A DNA stretch of 64,000 nucleotides, taken from NCBI RefSeq assembly GCF_033958435.1, contig NC_134144.1, forward strand, positions 8,550,010-8,614,009. Direction: 5' to 3'. Made by a program: the position numbers and the translations under genes. The stretch's first letter is position 1; each line of letters starts with the position of its first letter. Shown piece after piece: positions 21,065 to 31,545 of the stretch. This stretch comes from Carettochelys insculpta (taxonomy: Eukaryota; Chordata; Testudines; Carettochelyidae). Below the pieces are notes generated by a model. It saw only the letters and a list, made by a program, of their open reading frames with translations, was not told the origin of the DNA and made no database searches.

Positions 21065-23006
21065 CACACAGATCCAGGGCTGCGCCATCACTACCATCGC
21101 ACAAGGTCATCCGAAGCGGTTATTCCACCATCGCCTCCGACCGTTCTACGACCAGTGGCAAAGGATCACCACAGACAAATGGGTGCTGGAGATCATAGCC
21201 ACGGGGTATGCCATCCCCTTCCAGTCGCTCCAACCGCCATGACCTCCACCCAGGACCCACCTCCAGGAGGCCTCCCACGTAGCGAGGCTCAAGCAGGAGG
21301 TAGACCATCTCATGCTCATAGGGGCAGTGGAAAGAGTGCCGGAGCAACTGCAAGGGAAAGGGTTCTACTCGAGGTACTTCCTCACGGAGAAAAAGACAGG
21401 AGGCTGGAGGCCCATCTTAGATCTTCGAGGCCTCAACCGGTACCTGCGCAAGCAACGCTTTCGGATGATCACAATCGCCTCCATCCTTACGGCACTAGAC
21501 GATGGAGATTGGTTCGCAGCCCTCGACTTACAAGACGCATATTTTCACATAACTATCCATCTGGCTCACCGACGATTCCTCCGGTTCCTGGTAGGCAAAG
21601 AACATTTTCAATACAAGGTCCTACCGTTTGGCCTCTCCTCGGCCCCCAGAGTCTTCACCAAGACCTTGGCAGTGGTGTCAGCCTGCCTGCACAGACTGGG
21701 GGTATTTATATTCCCGTATCTGGATGACTGCCTACTCAAAGGGGCCTCGAAGGAGGAGGTACTACGCATGATATGCGTCACAGCAGGCACGTTCGCTTCG
21801 CTCAGCCTGGTTATCAATCTGGCAAAATCAAAGATAGACCCCACACAGGACATAGAGTTCATAGGAGCACGCATAAATTCTATTACAGCGAGAGTGTATC
21901 TACCAGAGACACGCTTTCGGGCCATCGGCTCCCTCGTGCAAGTCATCACCTTCAGCCCTACGGTGCCAGTTCTGACGTGCTTACAGCTGCTGGGCCACAT
22001 GGCAGCAGCGACGTTCGTTGTACAGAACGCCAGGTTACACATGCACAGCATGCAGCACTGGCTGGCAAGCATATACAAGCCGGCAGCACACACCGTTCAC
22101 AGGGTGGTGTCGCCCACAACAGAGGTGCGCAAATCCCTGCAATGGTGGGTAAACCCCAAGAACTTGCTAACAGGGGTGCCCTTCCACCAACCACAAATAT
22201 CGGTTTTTCTTACTACAGATGCCTCCCTCATAGGGTGGGGAGCACACATGGGCGAACAGGTGACGCAAGAGCTGTGGTCCTCCACGGAGCAGTCAGTGCA
22301 CATAAATATACTGGAGATCAGAGCAGTGTTCAACGCCTGCAGACACTTTTGAGACCATATACAAGGCAAAGTAGTCGGGATCAGTACATACAATACCTCC
22401 ACCATGTTTTATATAAATCGGCAAGGAGGAGCTCGGTCCCGTGCCTTATGTGCGGAAGCAGTCCGGTTGTGGAACTGGTGCATCACCAACAATATAACCT
22501 TGAAAGCCTCATACTTACCAGGCGCTCACAATGTGAAGGCAGACCAGCTGAGCAGGCATTTCGCAGTCACGCACAAGTGGCAGATCCGTCCCAATCTGCT
22601 ACGACCGATTTTTCACACATGGGGTTTTCCCCAGATAGACCTGTTTGCCACTCAACACAACAAGAAGTGCCCACGATTCTGCTCCAGGGCAGGACTGGGA
22701 CGGGGGTCCCTGGGGGACGCATTCACGATCTCCTGGAGGGGCCCCCTGCTTTACACTTTTCCTCCCACAGTGCTGATCCACAAAGTCTTGCAGAAAGCCA
22801 GGAGGGAAGGGGCCCGAATGATCCTGATAGTCCCAACGTGGGATCGACAGCAATGGTTCCCCCTATTCCTGCGCATGTCGGACTGTCCACCGATGCCCCT
22901 TACGGTGGCGCTGGATCTGCTCATGCAAGCCCAGGGGTCCATAGTGCATCCGCACCCCCAAGGCCTGCGACTACAAGCGTGGTTAATCCATGGCTCAGCT
23001 CCCTAG
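20769..23006 (+). pseudogene. DIRS pol: reverse transcriptase-RNase H-methyltransferase-like, two in-frame TGA stops
   Basis: A single reading frame overlaps the gag end and runs to 23006, interrupted only by TGA at 21240-21242 and 22350-22352. The RT has the L-D-L-Q-D-A-Y-F-H-I motif and the catalytic Y-L-D-D at 21717-21728. RNase H follows, with T-T-D-A-S near 22215, the I-L-E-I-R-A Glu and a final A-D-Q-L-S-R. At 22389-22391 the position usually held by a catalytic Asp (D-N-T) reads Tyr. The last third (D-L-F-A-T-Q-H-N to the end) is the segment annotated as a Dam-like methyltransferase in DIRS elements. Both stops could be CGA-to-TGA decay at CpG, which is inference. Confidence 0.9.
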
Positions 23007-24034
23007 AGAGCACATGTACAGAGGAAGTGCAACAAGTCCTAGAAAGTAGCAGGAGGACTTCCACCAGGAAGACCTACAAGCAGAAATGGACTCGCTTCAC
23101 GGCATGATGTTCTACCAAACAGTTAGCCCCCCTTTCGGTGCCTATACCTGTAATATTAGAGTATTTACTGGACCTCAAGAGAGGAGGACTCTCCCTATCC
23201 TCGTTAAAGGTCCACCTTGCCGCCATTTCGGCGTTCAGACACGAAGAGGAAGGGCACACGGTGTTCGCCCATCCCATGGTTACCAGGTTCCTCAAAGGGT
23301 TGGTAAACCTATACCCCCCCTCAGAAACCGCTTCCACCTTCGTGGAACTTGGACCTGGTGCTTAATGCGCTAACGGGACCACCATTCAAGCCTTGGCCAC
23401 GGTTTCCCTCTGCCTCCTTACGATAAAGACGACCTTTCTTCTCGCAATCACGTCAGCTTGCAGGGTGAGCGAGCTTGCGGCAGTTATGGCAACGCCACCC
23501 TGCACTGTTTTTTCCAAGGAGGCGGTAACCATAAGGCTGCATCCAGCCTTTGTTCCTAAAGTTTCTTCTGAGTTTCATATTAACGAACCTATTGTTTTAC
23601 CCTCGTTTTATCCAAAGCATCATAACTCTAACAAAGAGGCGCGCCTACACCTCCTGGACGTGAGGAGGGCGCTAGCCTTCTATATAGACAGGACCAAGTC
23701 CTTCCGGAAAACGGATAGACTCGTAGTCTCTCTCGCTCCCAAATCGAAAGGAGAAGGTCTCTCTTCGCAGAGAATCTCGAAGCACATCGTATCCTGCATA
23801 AAAATGTGCTATGAACTCAAAAAGACTCCTTTACTGGCCACACCCAGGGCTCATTCCACTAGGGCGGTGGCAGCATCAACAGCCTTTTTCAAGGGCGTTG
23901 GGTTAAAAGACATTTGCAGAGCGGCGACCTGGTCGTCCTATGACACCTTCGCCAAACGTTATGCCCTTCACAGGGTATTCCAAGAGGATACCCGTCTCTG
24001 GACAGCGGTCCTCTCGGGGACAAGCTGCACATAA
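22980..24034 (+). pseudogene. DIRS tyrosine recombinase, disrupted
   Basis: This frame overlaps the pol end. It starts with a core-binding-like segment (E-V-Q-Q-V-L-E-S-S-R-R-T-S) and carries one TGA at 23105-23107. Two compensating indels lie near 23335 and 23390, with TAA at 23363-23365. The catalytic domain then stays open from 23393. Catalytic Arg is at 23462-23464 (S-A-C-R-V-S-E-L), His at 23852-23854 and Arg at 23861-23863 (H-S-T-R), and the candidate nucleophile Tyr at 23960-23962 (K-R-Y-A-L-H). The enzyme would join circular element DNA to the target by site-specific recombination in the nucleus. The catalytic residues are retained but the full protein cannot be made from this copy. 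Confidence 0.88.
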
Positions 24035-24080
24035 TCCGATTACCCACCTCCTATCTTGGGTTACTGCTGGGTAGTCACCT

Positions 24081-24178
24081 AATGTGGAGCACCCACGGGG
24101 ACACTCGAAGAAGAAAGAAAGGTTACTCACCGTAGTAACGGTGGTTCTTCGAGATGTGTCCCCGTGGGTGCTCCACTA
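24081..24178. repeat. DIRS internal complementary region
   Basis: The left half (24081-24113) is the reverse complement of the element's left end. The right half (24112-24178) is the reverse complement of its right end. Read in reverse, the centre 'gtaacctttctttcttcttcg' is the expected head-to-tail junction of the two ITRs with three shared bases (TTC). In DIRS elements this region templates completion of the circular intermediate. Confidence 0.9.
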
Positions 24179-24244
24179 CCCGCCCATCCTCCCTGCTTCG
24201 GATCTCTGTTTAGTGTTTTGCAGGAGCATCCGAGGCGGTTGGTC

Positions 24245-24469
24245 AAGGAACTGGCGGGGACCGGATCGTGCACATGGCCAGGAGCGCGCAAGGGAGCGGC
24301 GCGCACCGGCGCATGCATGGTCCAGCAGAAACTGCTTGGAAGATCTGATCTGCTGCGCTGGGCGAGCCCGACACCTAATGTGGAGCACCCACGGGGACAC
24401 TTAATGTGGAGCACCCATGGGGACACATCTCGAAGAACCACCATTACTACGGTGAGTAACCTTTCTTTC
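24245..24469 (-). repeat. Right inverted terminal repeat of young DIRS
   Basis: This is the inverted counterpart of 18312-18505, with 'gcagaaactgcttggaagatc', 'gcgagcccgacacctaatg' and two 'gtggagcaccca.ggggacac' units. It extends about 45 bp beyond the left ITR match, through 'ccaccattactacggtgag', to the terminal TTC at 24467-24469. Confidence 0.9.
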
Positions 24470-24479
24470 CAACCCAAGG

Positions 24480-24960
24480 TTGCGGATCAGAATTGACTTC
24501 AGGTGTCTCGACACTGGAGGCATCCCAAGACACTATGACACCGAGGTTGTTGGCATTAACATTGGCGCCTTCTGTACTTGTGGTGCCTGGGATCCCGCTA
24601 TATCCATAAGCTCTTCCACCCTACAGTATGCTTTGATGTTGAGCTCAGCTCCAGTAACTGTTGCAGTGCCAACAAGCTCCCCAACGTTGATACCCATACC
24701 AGCACCAACTGTACCTGCAGCACCTACTTCAACCTCAGCACCGGTGATCTCTTCACAGCCACCCTCAATCCTGGCATGGATATCTGATGTGTCACTGGGC
24801 ATGTCCATGGCACATCCTTTACAGGCACGGTGGGATCCTCTAGGCATGGAAGGCACCATGTACTTAGGTACATCAGCCAGTCCCAAAATGGAACCTCAGC
24901 CTGGTTTTCTCAAGCTCACCATTTGAACCACTAGCCACATGAATAGTTGCAGCTAATACC
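24480..24960 (+). pseudogene. DIRS gag remnant downstream of the insertion (copy 3)
   Basis: This is degenerate Ser/Pro/Thr-rich coding sequence continuing the older element's gag after the younger insertion. It resumes in register when the young element is removed at TTC. There are many stops and no recognisable catalytic domain. RT is missing between here and the recombinase scrap. Confidence 0.55.
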
Positions 24961-25079
24961 TCATCCTGCTTTTTGCCCTAATGTGGTTTCTCCATTCCAC
25001 AACAACTGGGACATTTTTCTCCCAGTGTTCTAGTGTAAGTCCCATTCTGGGACTCAGGAACAGAGACTTCACACCCTGG

Positions 25080-25464
25080 ATGTTTGCAGGCATTAGCCAT
25101 TTGCATTGGGAGAACTAGGCCATATAGAAAATCATCTTCATTATTCGTAGCTGCTGCAAATAGACTGAAAGGTCAGATTGGGTCATCTCAGCAGATCTCT
25201 TCTTGGATTGTTTCTTGTATTAGTGAATGTTACAGTGTTGCTCAAGTCCCCGTATGGGCTTTTACAGCACATTCTGGTAGAGCACAGGCTTCATACACAG
25301 CATCTCTAACACAGATCTCAATTCAGGAGCTATGCAGGGAGGTGGCATGGTCATCTGTCCACACATTTGCTGCACATTACGCAATTATCCAGCAGGCCAG
25401 GGACACTGTGGCCTTTGGTAGGGCAGTGCTCTCCTCACATCATGACTCTGACACCAGTTACTAA
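25080..25464 (+). pseudogene. DIRS tyrosine recombinase remnant (copy 3)
   Basis: A 127-codon open stretch covers the C-terminal catalytic part: A-H-S-G-R supplies the H-x-x-R box and W-S-S-V-H-T-F-A-A-H-Y the candidate nucleophile region. It is homologous by eye to 23660-24000 of the young element. The upstream catalytic Arg is lost. Confidence 0.8.
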
Positions 25465-25749
25465 AGCTTTAGGCTTGTGAGTCACTTAATTGGAATGCAT
25501 ATGAGCAAGCAGTCAAGAAAAAAAATGATTACTCGTCTTTTGTAAACACTGTTCATGTCCATTTCAACACCCACCTCCTACCTCTCTGTCAGAATGATGG
25601 CAGGTAGGAACTGGGTGAGGAGATAGCAGCACGGGGAGGAAGGGATCAGCAGGGCCACATATTAGGTGCCATTATGGCACCACTCAAGGGGGCACCCAGG
25701 CTGACCTCATGGATCCTGCTAGGCAAAATCTACTGTTTTTTGTGCACAC

Positions 25750-26374
25750 ACTTGCACACACACACACCTCTCAAAGAACAGTAGTTATGAGAGAGGAATA
25801 ACCATATTTTAGTATGTTTGATAAATAATTTAATTTTAAGTCGCCATGCTACAGTGAGACAAGATAATGGACCCGAGCCTTCTGTCACTCTTGTCAGTGC
25901 AATTCCATTAGCTTCAGTGGAATATGGAGAAATAAGAAAGTGTCATTAATTGCAGGATAGAGTTTTTAACATTAAAAGTAGAATTCATGATGGAGTTGCT
26001 GTAGTTATTCTGAAAACAAGTATTATAATTCCAGGAATTGTTATGTACTCTCAGTCTTAACTGAGACTTTAAAACTGAGACACTCAGTTTTAGCATAGGT
26101 TTTGTCTGGGAATAGAAAATAATGTGAACAAGATAAATAAAATTCCTTACAGTGTTGCAAAAAGAAAATTACGGTGTTAATAAACCAATGACAAAAAGCC
26201 AGCTACTGTGATGTCTTGAAATAGTATGTTAAAATGCAAGTGTTAATTGTGAGTGTCTTTAGAATTATGCAGATAATAAGCTTTAGTCTGTAAATTACTA
26301 GTTGTGGGATGTCGCCTATATATTGAACATTCTTGACCTTTTTGACCGACTTTGATGTTCTCATGAAATTTCAG
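25750..26374. other. Intronic stretch, no gene seen
   Basis: This is AT-rich sequence with a short (ca)n run near 25770. No element was recognised. It ends at the acceptor of the next KANSL1L exon. Confidence 0.6.
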
Positions 26375-26576
26375 AGCTTCAGACAACCAAGAGGAAATAT
26401 CTTCTGGTAGCCAGTTGTTTGATCATCAACAAATCAAAAAGAGAAGAAAAGACAGGGCAAGGCTGAGGTCTCCATCTGAAACTATCACAAGCACATCTGC
26501 CCGAACAAGGCCACTTCAAAGTTTCCAGAAGAGGAAACTGTACAGAATGAGCAGTGCGTGTTATTGGAATCAACAG
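26375..26576 (+). CDS. KANSL1L: KANSL1L exon (window exon 3)
   Basis: This 202-nt exon starts after aatttcAG by completing the Arg codon begun at 4245-4246 and ends in phase 0 before GTagag. It encodes a strongly basic block, K-K-R-R-K-D-R-A-R-L-R-S, followed by T-S-A-R-T-R-P-L-Q-S-F-Q-K-R-K-L. The T-S-x-R-T-R-P-x-Q-S-F-x-K-R-x-L motif is, from my knowledge of the family, conserved between KANSL1 and KANSL1L. The basic run could act as a nuclear localisation signal (inference). Confidence 0.95.
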
Positions 26577-27509
26577 GTAGAGCTGTCTCCTCTCCTTTCG
26601 AAGACAAAAGCAGAGATTTTATTTGGCACTGTCTGTATGTTTCAGTCTGCAGTAACAGTATATTACCTGCTTCTGCTTTGATCAGTACACTCAGATAGTG
26701 TACGGTACATGTGACAGGAGTTTAGCTGTCAGCAAGAATTCACATTTGAATGTAAAAATTAAAAATTGCTCAGAAGCCTTCTATATCTTATCAATGTATT
26801 TGTTTTACAGTTGTCTCGCCATTCCTTTTACAATTAGGGGTGGGTACAGTTGTCTCTCAGTTCATTTTACAATTGGAGTGGGTTGATTTAATGATTTTTT
26901 AAGGGAACTTTACTGCTGAGTAAACAAGCTACAACAGTAAATCTGCTAGATGTTCGGTTTTATAATATTTGTTTAACTAAAGAAAGTTTACACAGCTGGT
27001 AGTGCATCCTTGTGGGGGAATTTAAACTACTATACCTTAATCTTTTTTCTGTTTTTGACATTTCCAATCAGCTCTGCCCATTCCTTTATAGCATTAGTAA
27101 TGCCTTTATATTTTCTGTTATGAATTAAGATTTTTATGTTACAAACAAACGTAATTGAATTAAATTCTTAATGTGGAAAAACCTATTTTAGACTGCAACT
27201 TGTGTAAGACAAATGCTGTTTGTAGCCATGTCCACTACACGAGGAATACTGTGATTCTAAATGTTACAAATACTAAATGAGTATGCCATTTGTTTCTAAA
27301 GGGGTGAGTTACCTGCTGTCTTCCAGATTAGTTGTAAAGCCATTATTAAAGTAGCGTTGATCCCAAGGGGTTTGGTGTATTGCATGACCTTCCTGTACAT
27401 TTTAGAAACTGTATTGTAATAGCCTGTTAGTATTTTCATGTTGAAATTGTATAGGAGTTATAGGCAAGAAGAGCATTGATGAATTGGGATTTTGGAAGGT
27501 ATAATTATG

Positions 27510-27521
27510 CTCTCTCTCTCC

Positions 27522-27554
<33 letters not shown>
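27510..27554 (+). repeat. (TC)n(TG)n microsatellite
   Basis: A short CT run is followed by about 15 TG units. This is a simple repeat without coding content. Confidence 0.95.
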
Positions 27555-27555
<1 letters not shown>

Positions 27556-27737
27556 TTACCCTAGCTCAAAATTTCTCTTGATTTTTAATTGTTTCCTGTA
27601 CTATGTCATCCTTAAGCTCACCAATTAAATGTTATGAGGGCTTCTGAAAATAGGAAATACAATGGCTATGTGAAAGTTATAATGGGGTATGTAAGGGGTA
27701 CCTGCAGCCCCTGAAGGGAAAGCAGAATAAACACTGT

Positions 27738-27806
27738 GGGTGAAATCTTGACCTCACTAAAGTGAATGGCAAATCTCCCACTAACATCAGCGAGCCAGGA
27801 TTTTAC
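27738..27806. repeat. Ancient palindromic repeat fossil
   Basis: 'gtgaaatcttgacctcactaa' faces 'agcgagccaggattttac' across 'gaatggcaaatctccca', the imperfect inverted pattern of an old amniote interspersed repeat. A related scrap lies near 52508-52575. Confidence 0.45.
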
Positions 27807-28119
27807 AAGCAAGATGTTTTCAGTGTGAATATGATCATCTAGTCACAGGTACACTGATTAAGAAGTTGCTGTTAAAATGCAAGATTTCAAGTTGTTCTAC
27901 AATGTATTCTCCTTAGATTAAGAAAAGATCTCCACCTCTCTGCAGAAAAAAAGGGCCAGATTTATAAAGATATCTAGCAGAGCTGGTGAGAAATTCTGAC
28001 ACAATGTTTTTTCCAAAGGAGAATGCTGATTCATTGAAATCAAAATGGTTCATGAAAGTGGCTTGATTTTGACAAAAAGTGGAAGGTAGGATGGTTTCGT
28101 TCTTAGAACTTTCTGGTGT

Positions 28120-28430
28120 CACCAGGTTGCTCAGCCAGCTTGTGGGGAGCCTGGTCTCCTAGACTCCCTAGAGTTTGTCAGCCCTCCTGGAGCTACCATG
28201 CCTTTCAGCTTCTGTGTGTTTCATGTGGTATGCTGCCATTGAGTGGGGATTCTAGGTTCCCAGCTTTTCTGCAGCTTGCCTGGTGGGCTGCTGCAGAACT
28301 TCTTCCAGCCTCCTGTCTCTCTCTCAGCCCTTTGGGTACTCAGAGTGCTGGCTCTCTAGCTCAGAAACGTCTTGCTCAGCTAGGGTTCCTAGGATCTGTG
28401 GTTCCGGCACAACCAGTCAGGTAGACTGTC
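28120..28430. other. GC-rich intronic block, unclassified
   Basis: This is a C/T-rich block with degenerate 'ctgcagcttgcc' units within AT-rich intron. It is probably part of an unrecognised repeat. An overlapping open frame of about 100 codons has no recognisable product. Confidence 0.3.
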
Positions 28431-29017
28431 ATGGAATCTGGAATATCGGGAATTTTCCAAATAGGAATAAAATCAAATTATGAAATATGTGAAAATCATT
28501 TCATGAAATCAAGTGATCTTCCACTGTATCGATCTAGAGTTTAAGCAAGATGATCCCAAGATAGGTGCCTCGTGGGATTTTCAGATGTTTCATTTGTATC
28601 TTTAGATACCTAAATACCTGTGAAAATCTTGCCCAAAGTTACTACGTTGCTGACCAAAATGGTGGAATACCTCATAGAAAATGGTTATACAAGTGGCTGT
28701 GTATGAGTAAAAACGTAGTGACGTAATGCTTTAGTTGTGCAGGGCCAGCACATGAAGCTACCAGAGGATGGAAGAAAAATGTGGCTCTACATCATGTTTT
28801 ATCTTTTTTGGATTGTGGGTCTGATGATGGAGATAGTTCTGGTTGCAAGTTAGCTTGTCAGGCTAGCATTTAAAGGTGTGAAGTAAGGAGTTAACAACCA
28901 TCTTCTACAAAGCTAGGGTAGACTTCAACGGATGCTATGCTCTAACATAGTTGAGTAAAGCACACCCACATCCCTTCTATCTCTTTCACTCTAGCTTTAA
29001 CTCAACAAAATCATTAT

Positions 29018-29453
29018 GGCTACGTCTACATGAGCCCCAAACTTCGAAATGGCCACGCAAATGGCCATTTTGAAGTTTACTAATGAAGCGCTGAAATGTA
29101 TATTCAGCGGTTCATTAGCATGCTGGCAGCCGTGGCGCTTCGAAATTGACGTGCCTCGCTGCCGCGCGTCTCATCCAGACGGGGCTCCTTTTCGAAAGGA
29201 CCCCACCTACTTCAAAGTCCCCTTATTCCCATCAGCTCATGGGAATAAGGGGACTTCGAAATAGGCGGGGTCCTTTCGAAAAGGAGCCCTGTCAGGACAA
29301 GCCGCACAGCGGCGAGGCGTGTCAATTTCAAAGCGCCGCGGCCGCCCGCATGCTAATGAAGCGCTGAATATGCATTTCAGCGCTTCATTAGTAAACTTCA
29401 AAATGGCCATTTGCATGGCCATTTCGAAGTTTGGGGCTTGTGTAGACACGGCC
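29018..29453. mobile_element. Palindromic MITE, copy B
   Basis: The ends are 'ggctacgtctacatgagcccc' and the inverse of 'ggggcttgtgtagacacggcc'. Inner arms pair 'aaacttcgaaatggcc' with 'ggccatttcgaagttt'. Each arm holds its own smaller hairpin ('ctaatgaagcgctgaaatg' against 'cagcgcttcattag'). It is a nested foldback of 436 bp rich in TTCGAA. The 3-bp flanks are TAT and TGT. There is no transposase. Confidence 0.85.
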
Positions 29454-31344
29454 TGTGTGTTAAAAGCAGCATGCCTTGTCTACTGGGATTTTTTCAAATA
29501 TGTTGTGACTGGTTGGATCACAGAGATCTCCTTGAGACTGTCACCTGATGGGCTGATCATACCAATGAACCTACCCCCCTGTCCTCTTGAGGAGTGACAG
29601 GAGGGAACATCCTGTCTTGCTGGGCCAGGTGACCTGGCACATGTTTCAGTGGGGCCAACCATAATTCAGACTTACAGGAAAACCAGACCGTTTAAAGATC
29701 ATTCAGTTGAGTACAGGGCCATGAAGTTACTTGAGTACTAACAATGGCTTTTATTAGCACATTATATGCTCTCCGATGTTAGATCACATGCCACATTTTG
29801 CATAAAGCATATTTAAGTGAGGCATATTCTACGAAGGCATAACATCACATATGTTATTTAGGGCACTGGCTAACATCTTAAATATTAGTGTTTACAAGAT
29901 CAGATCGGCCTCCATCGTTTGCATGTGACTGTAAATGACTCCCTAAGAGCCAGTATTTTGGTGAGGATTGTTTAAATGCAATGTGTTTTGACAGTCCCTC
30001 CACCCCCTGTGCAGGAAACCACCTATACCTGTACATCATCTTTGGAGGGGCCAAAATCTGGCTGTGGTGTCTTTGCAGTAGTTAAAAGGTTTTCCTCACC
30101 TTCTAGCAATCCTTATTACTCATTTTAGGTGGTTTTATGATTTCTTTGTGTCACTTCTGCAGCCCAAAGGGACCTCAACATGAGCCAGAATCGGACCAAT
30201 TCAGTTTCTAGCTACCTTTTCAAAATCCAGTTTTCAGATAAATTTAAATGTTAACATTTGACTCTATAGATGGGAAAAATGATGTTTTTCATTTCTGAAT
30301 CTTTTACTTGCATGGTGGTCTCTGATTTTGCTCTGTTGCAGTGCTTTGAAAAGTAGGTGCTTAGAGTCTGGCTAGCCCAAGGAATTGAGAATAGGAGATA
30401 GGTGACACCTGTCCTTGAGATCTGAGATCTGGATACTATCTCATAGAAATGAAAAGGACCTTCAGAGGTCTTTGAGTCCACTCTCGTGCTAACAGGAAAT
30501 CTTAAAGAAATGAAAGGTTATATGTACCCAGAAGACTGCACTGAATTTTATAGCCAGAGGAGTTCTCTCCAGTTTAGTGTGGAGGTAAAACTGAGGGACC
30601 AGCATGGAACAGTTTGCATTGCTGTTCTGTGTGCTATATCTGCTCTGCTGCAGAGGAGATAAAATAGAAAAAAAAGATGATGCAGTGCTCTTTTCCTGTC
30701 AATCTCAGGGCTCTCACAAAATGCCAAATTCATTTCACATGTTAAACAAGAAGGAGAAAGAAATCAAAATCAAGTCACATAATACTTCTGTTTCAAACAA
30801 GGGAAAAGAAATCCTGCCAAGGAAGTAAGTGACAAAATCAGACTGGGCATTTTAAACAAATACTGACAGCCTAAATTAAATAGATATCAAGTCCTTGAAT
30901 TAAGAACTGTCATCAGTGTATTGCTTCCTTCCAAGAAATCTTTTTCTTTCTGTGACCCAGCAGCCCTGCTATCACTTTCTCTTCATCTTACTGGCTACAG
31001 TTGGTTACCCAGTCATTGATGAGATTGTTCAGCGTAAAATAGAAGAATAGTGAGTATCTGCCCAGGCTGATTGTTAGATTAGGCAGAGTTTCTAAGGCCG
31101 AAGCTGCAAAATGGGTACTTGCCCCTGAGACTGACAGTTATTTTGTCAGAGAATGCAACTATTAGTTTGTTAATAGATAGCTCATCAAATTTGTTCAACC
31201 TTGCTCAGAGAAAGATGGATTTCACTGTAAAGGGGTGGGTAAAATTCCATTCTGGAGCCTTAATTCAACTTGGTAAAGTGATACTGGTTTCTCTAGCAAA
31301 AAGTAACCATATCCTCTTAATTCAGGAACTTATATGGCCTCAAA

Positions 31345-31545
31345 TACCATAGTATCTGAGCACACCACAATCTTTAATGTATTCCACCTCACAATATCCG
31401 TGTGACAACATCCCCCATCACTTCATTTTACTGAGGAGGGCTAAAGTGACTTGTCAGAGAGCACAGAAAAGACTGTGAAGGTGCAGGGAACTGAACCTGA
31501 GTCCCAAGCTAGCACCCCAGCCCTGGACTGTCCTTGTCCTGAGAT
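31345..31545 (+). repeat. MIR-like (CORE-SINE) fossil
   Basis: The order 'attttactgaggagggctaa', 'gtgacttgtcagagagcac', 'gaactgaacctgagtccca' follows the familiar MIR pattern (fourth-quarter 'ttttacagatgagg', 'acttgcccaaggtcac', 'gaacccaggtctcc'). It is strongly diverged. Confidence 0.5.

Larger units (their letters stand above)
18312..24469 (+). mobile_element. Young, near-complete DIRS-type tyrosine-recombinase retrotransposon
   Basis: This 6158-bp element has inverted terminal repeats of about 190 bp (18312-18505 against 24245-24469), gag, pol (RT, RNase H, methyltransferase-like), a tyrosine recombinase and an internal complementary region. DIRS elements replicate by reverse transcription into a circle, which their recombinase integrates without target duplication. 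Both ends show TTC (18312-18314 and 24467-24469), and joining the flanks at a single TTC restores continuous gag-like sequence of the older host element. High CpG content, long open frames and well-matched ITRs indicate recent insertion. Two stop codons in pol, plus one stop and frameshifts in the recombinase, make this copy probably non-autonomous. Confidence 0.93.
16638..25745 (+). mobile_element. Decayed DIRS-like retrotransposon, copy 3, split by later insertions
   Basis: The left terminal repeat at about 16638-16760 ('gttcatgttcattccag..', 'agaagattttgcctagtag', 'ctggagtggtgtc') matches the reverse complement of about 25640-25735 ('gtagattttgcctagcagg' inverted). An internal complementary region lies at about 25488-25570. 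Gag remnants flank a 6.16-kb younger DIRS, and a recombinase remnant lies near the right end. RT appears deleted. A palindromic MITE at 16761-17153 also interrupts it. Confidence 0.8.
4247..26374 (+). other. KANSL1L: 22-kb transposon-filled intron of KANSL1L
   Basis: This is the largest intron in the window, running from GTaggt to aatttcAG. More than half is recognisable mobile DNA, listed separately: DIRS relics, one young DIRS, hAT, a Tigger-like end, Penelope-like fragments and a palindromic MITE. The stretches 12900-13830, 14240-14900 and 25760-26370 contain no recognised element or gene. GC-rich blocks at 13200-13490 and 13810-14230 look repeat-derived but could not be classified. Confidence 0.9.
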
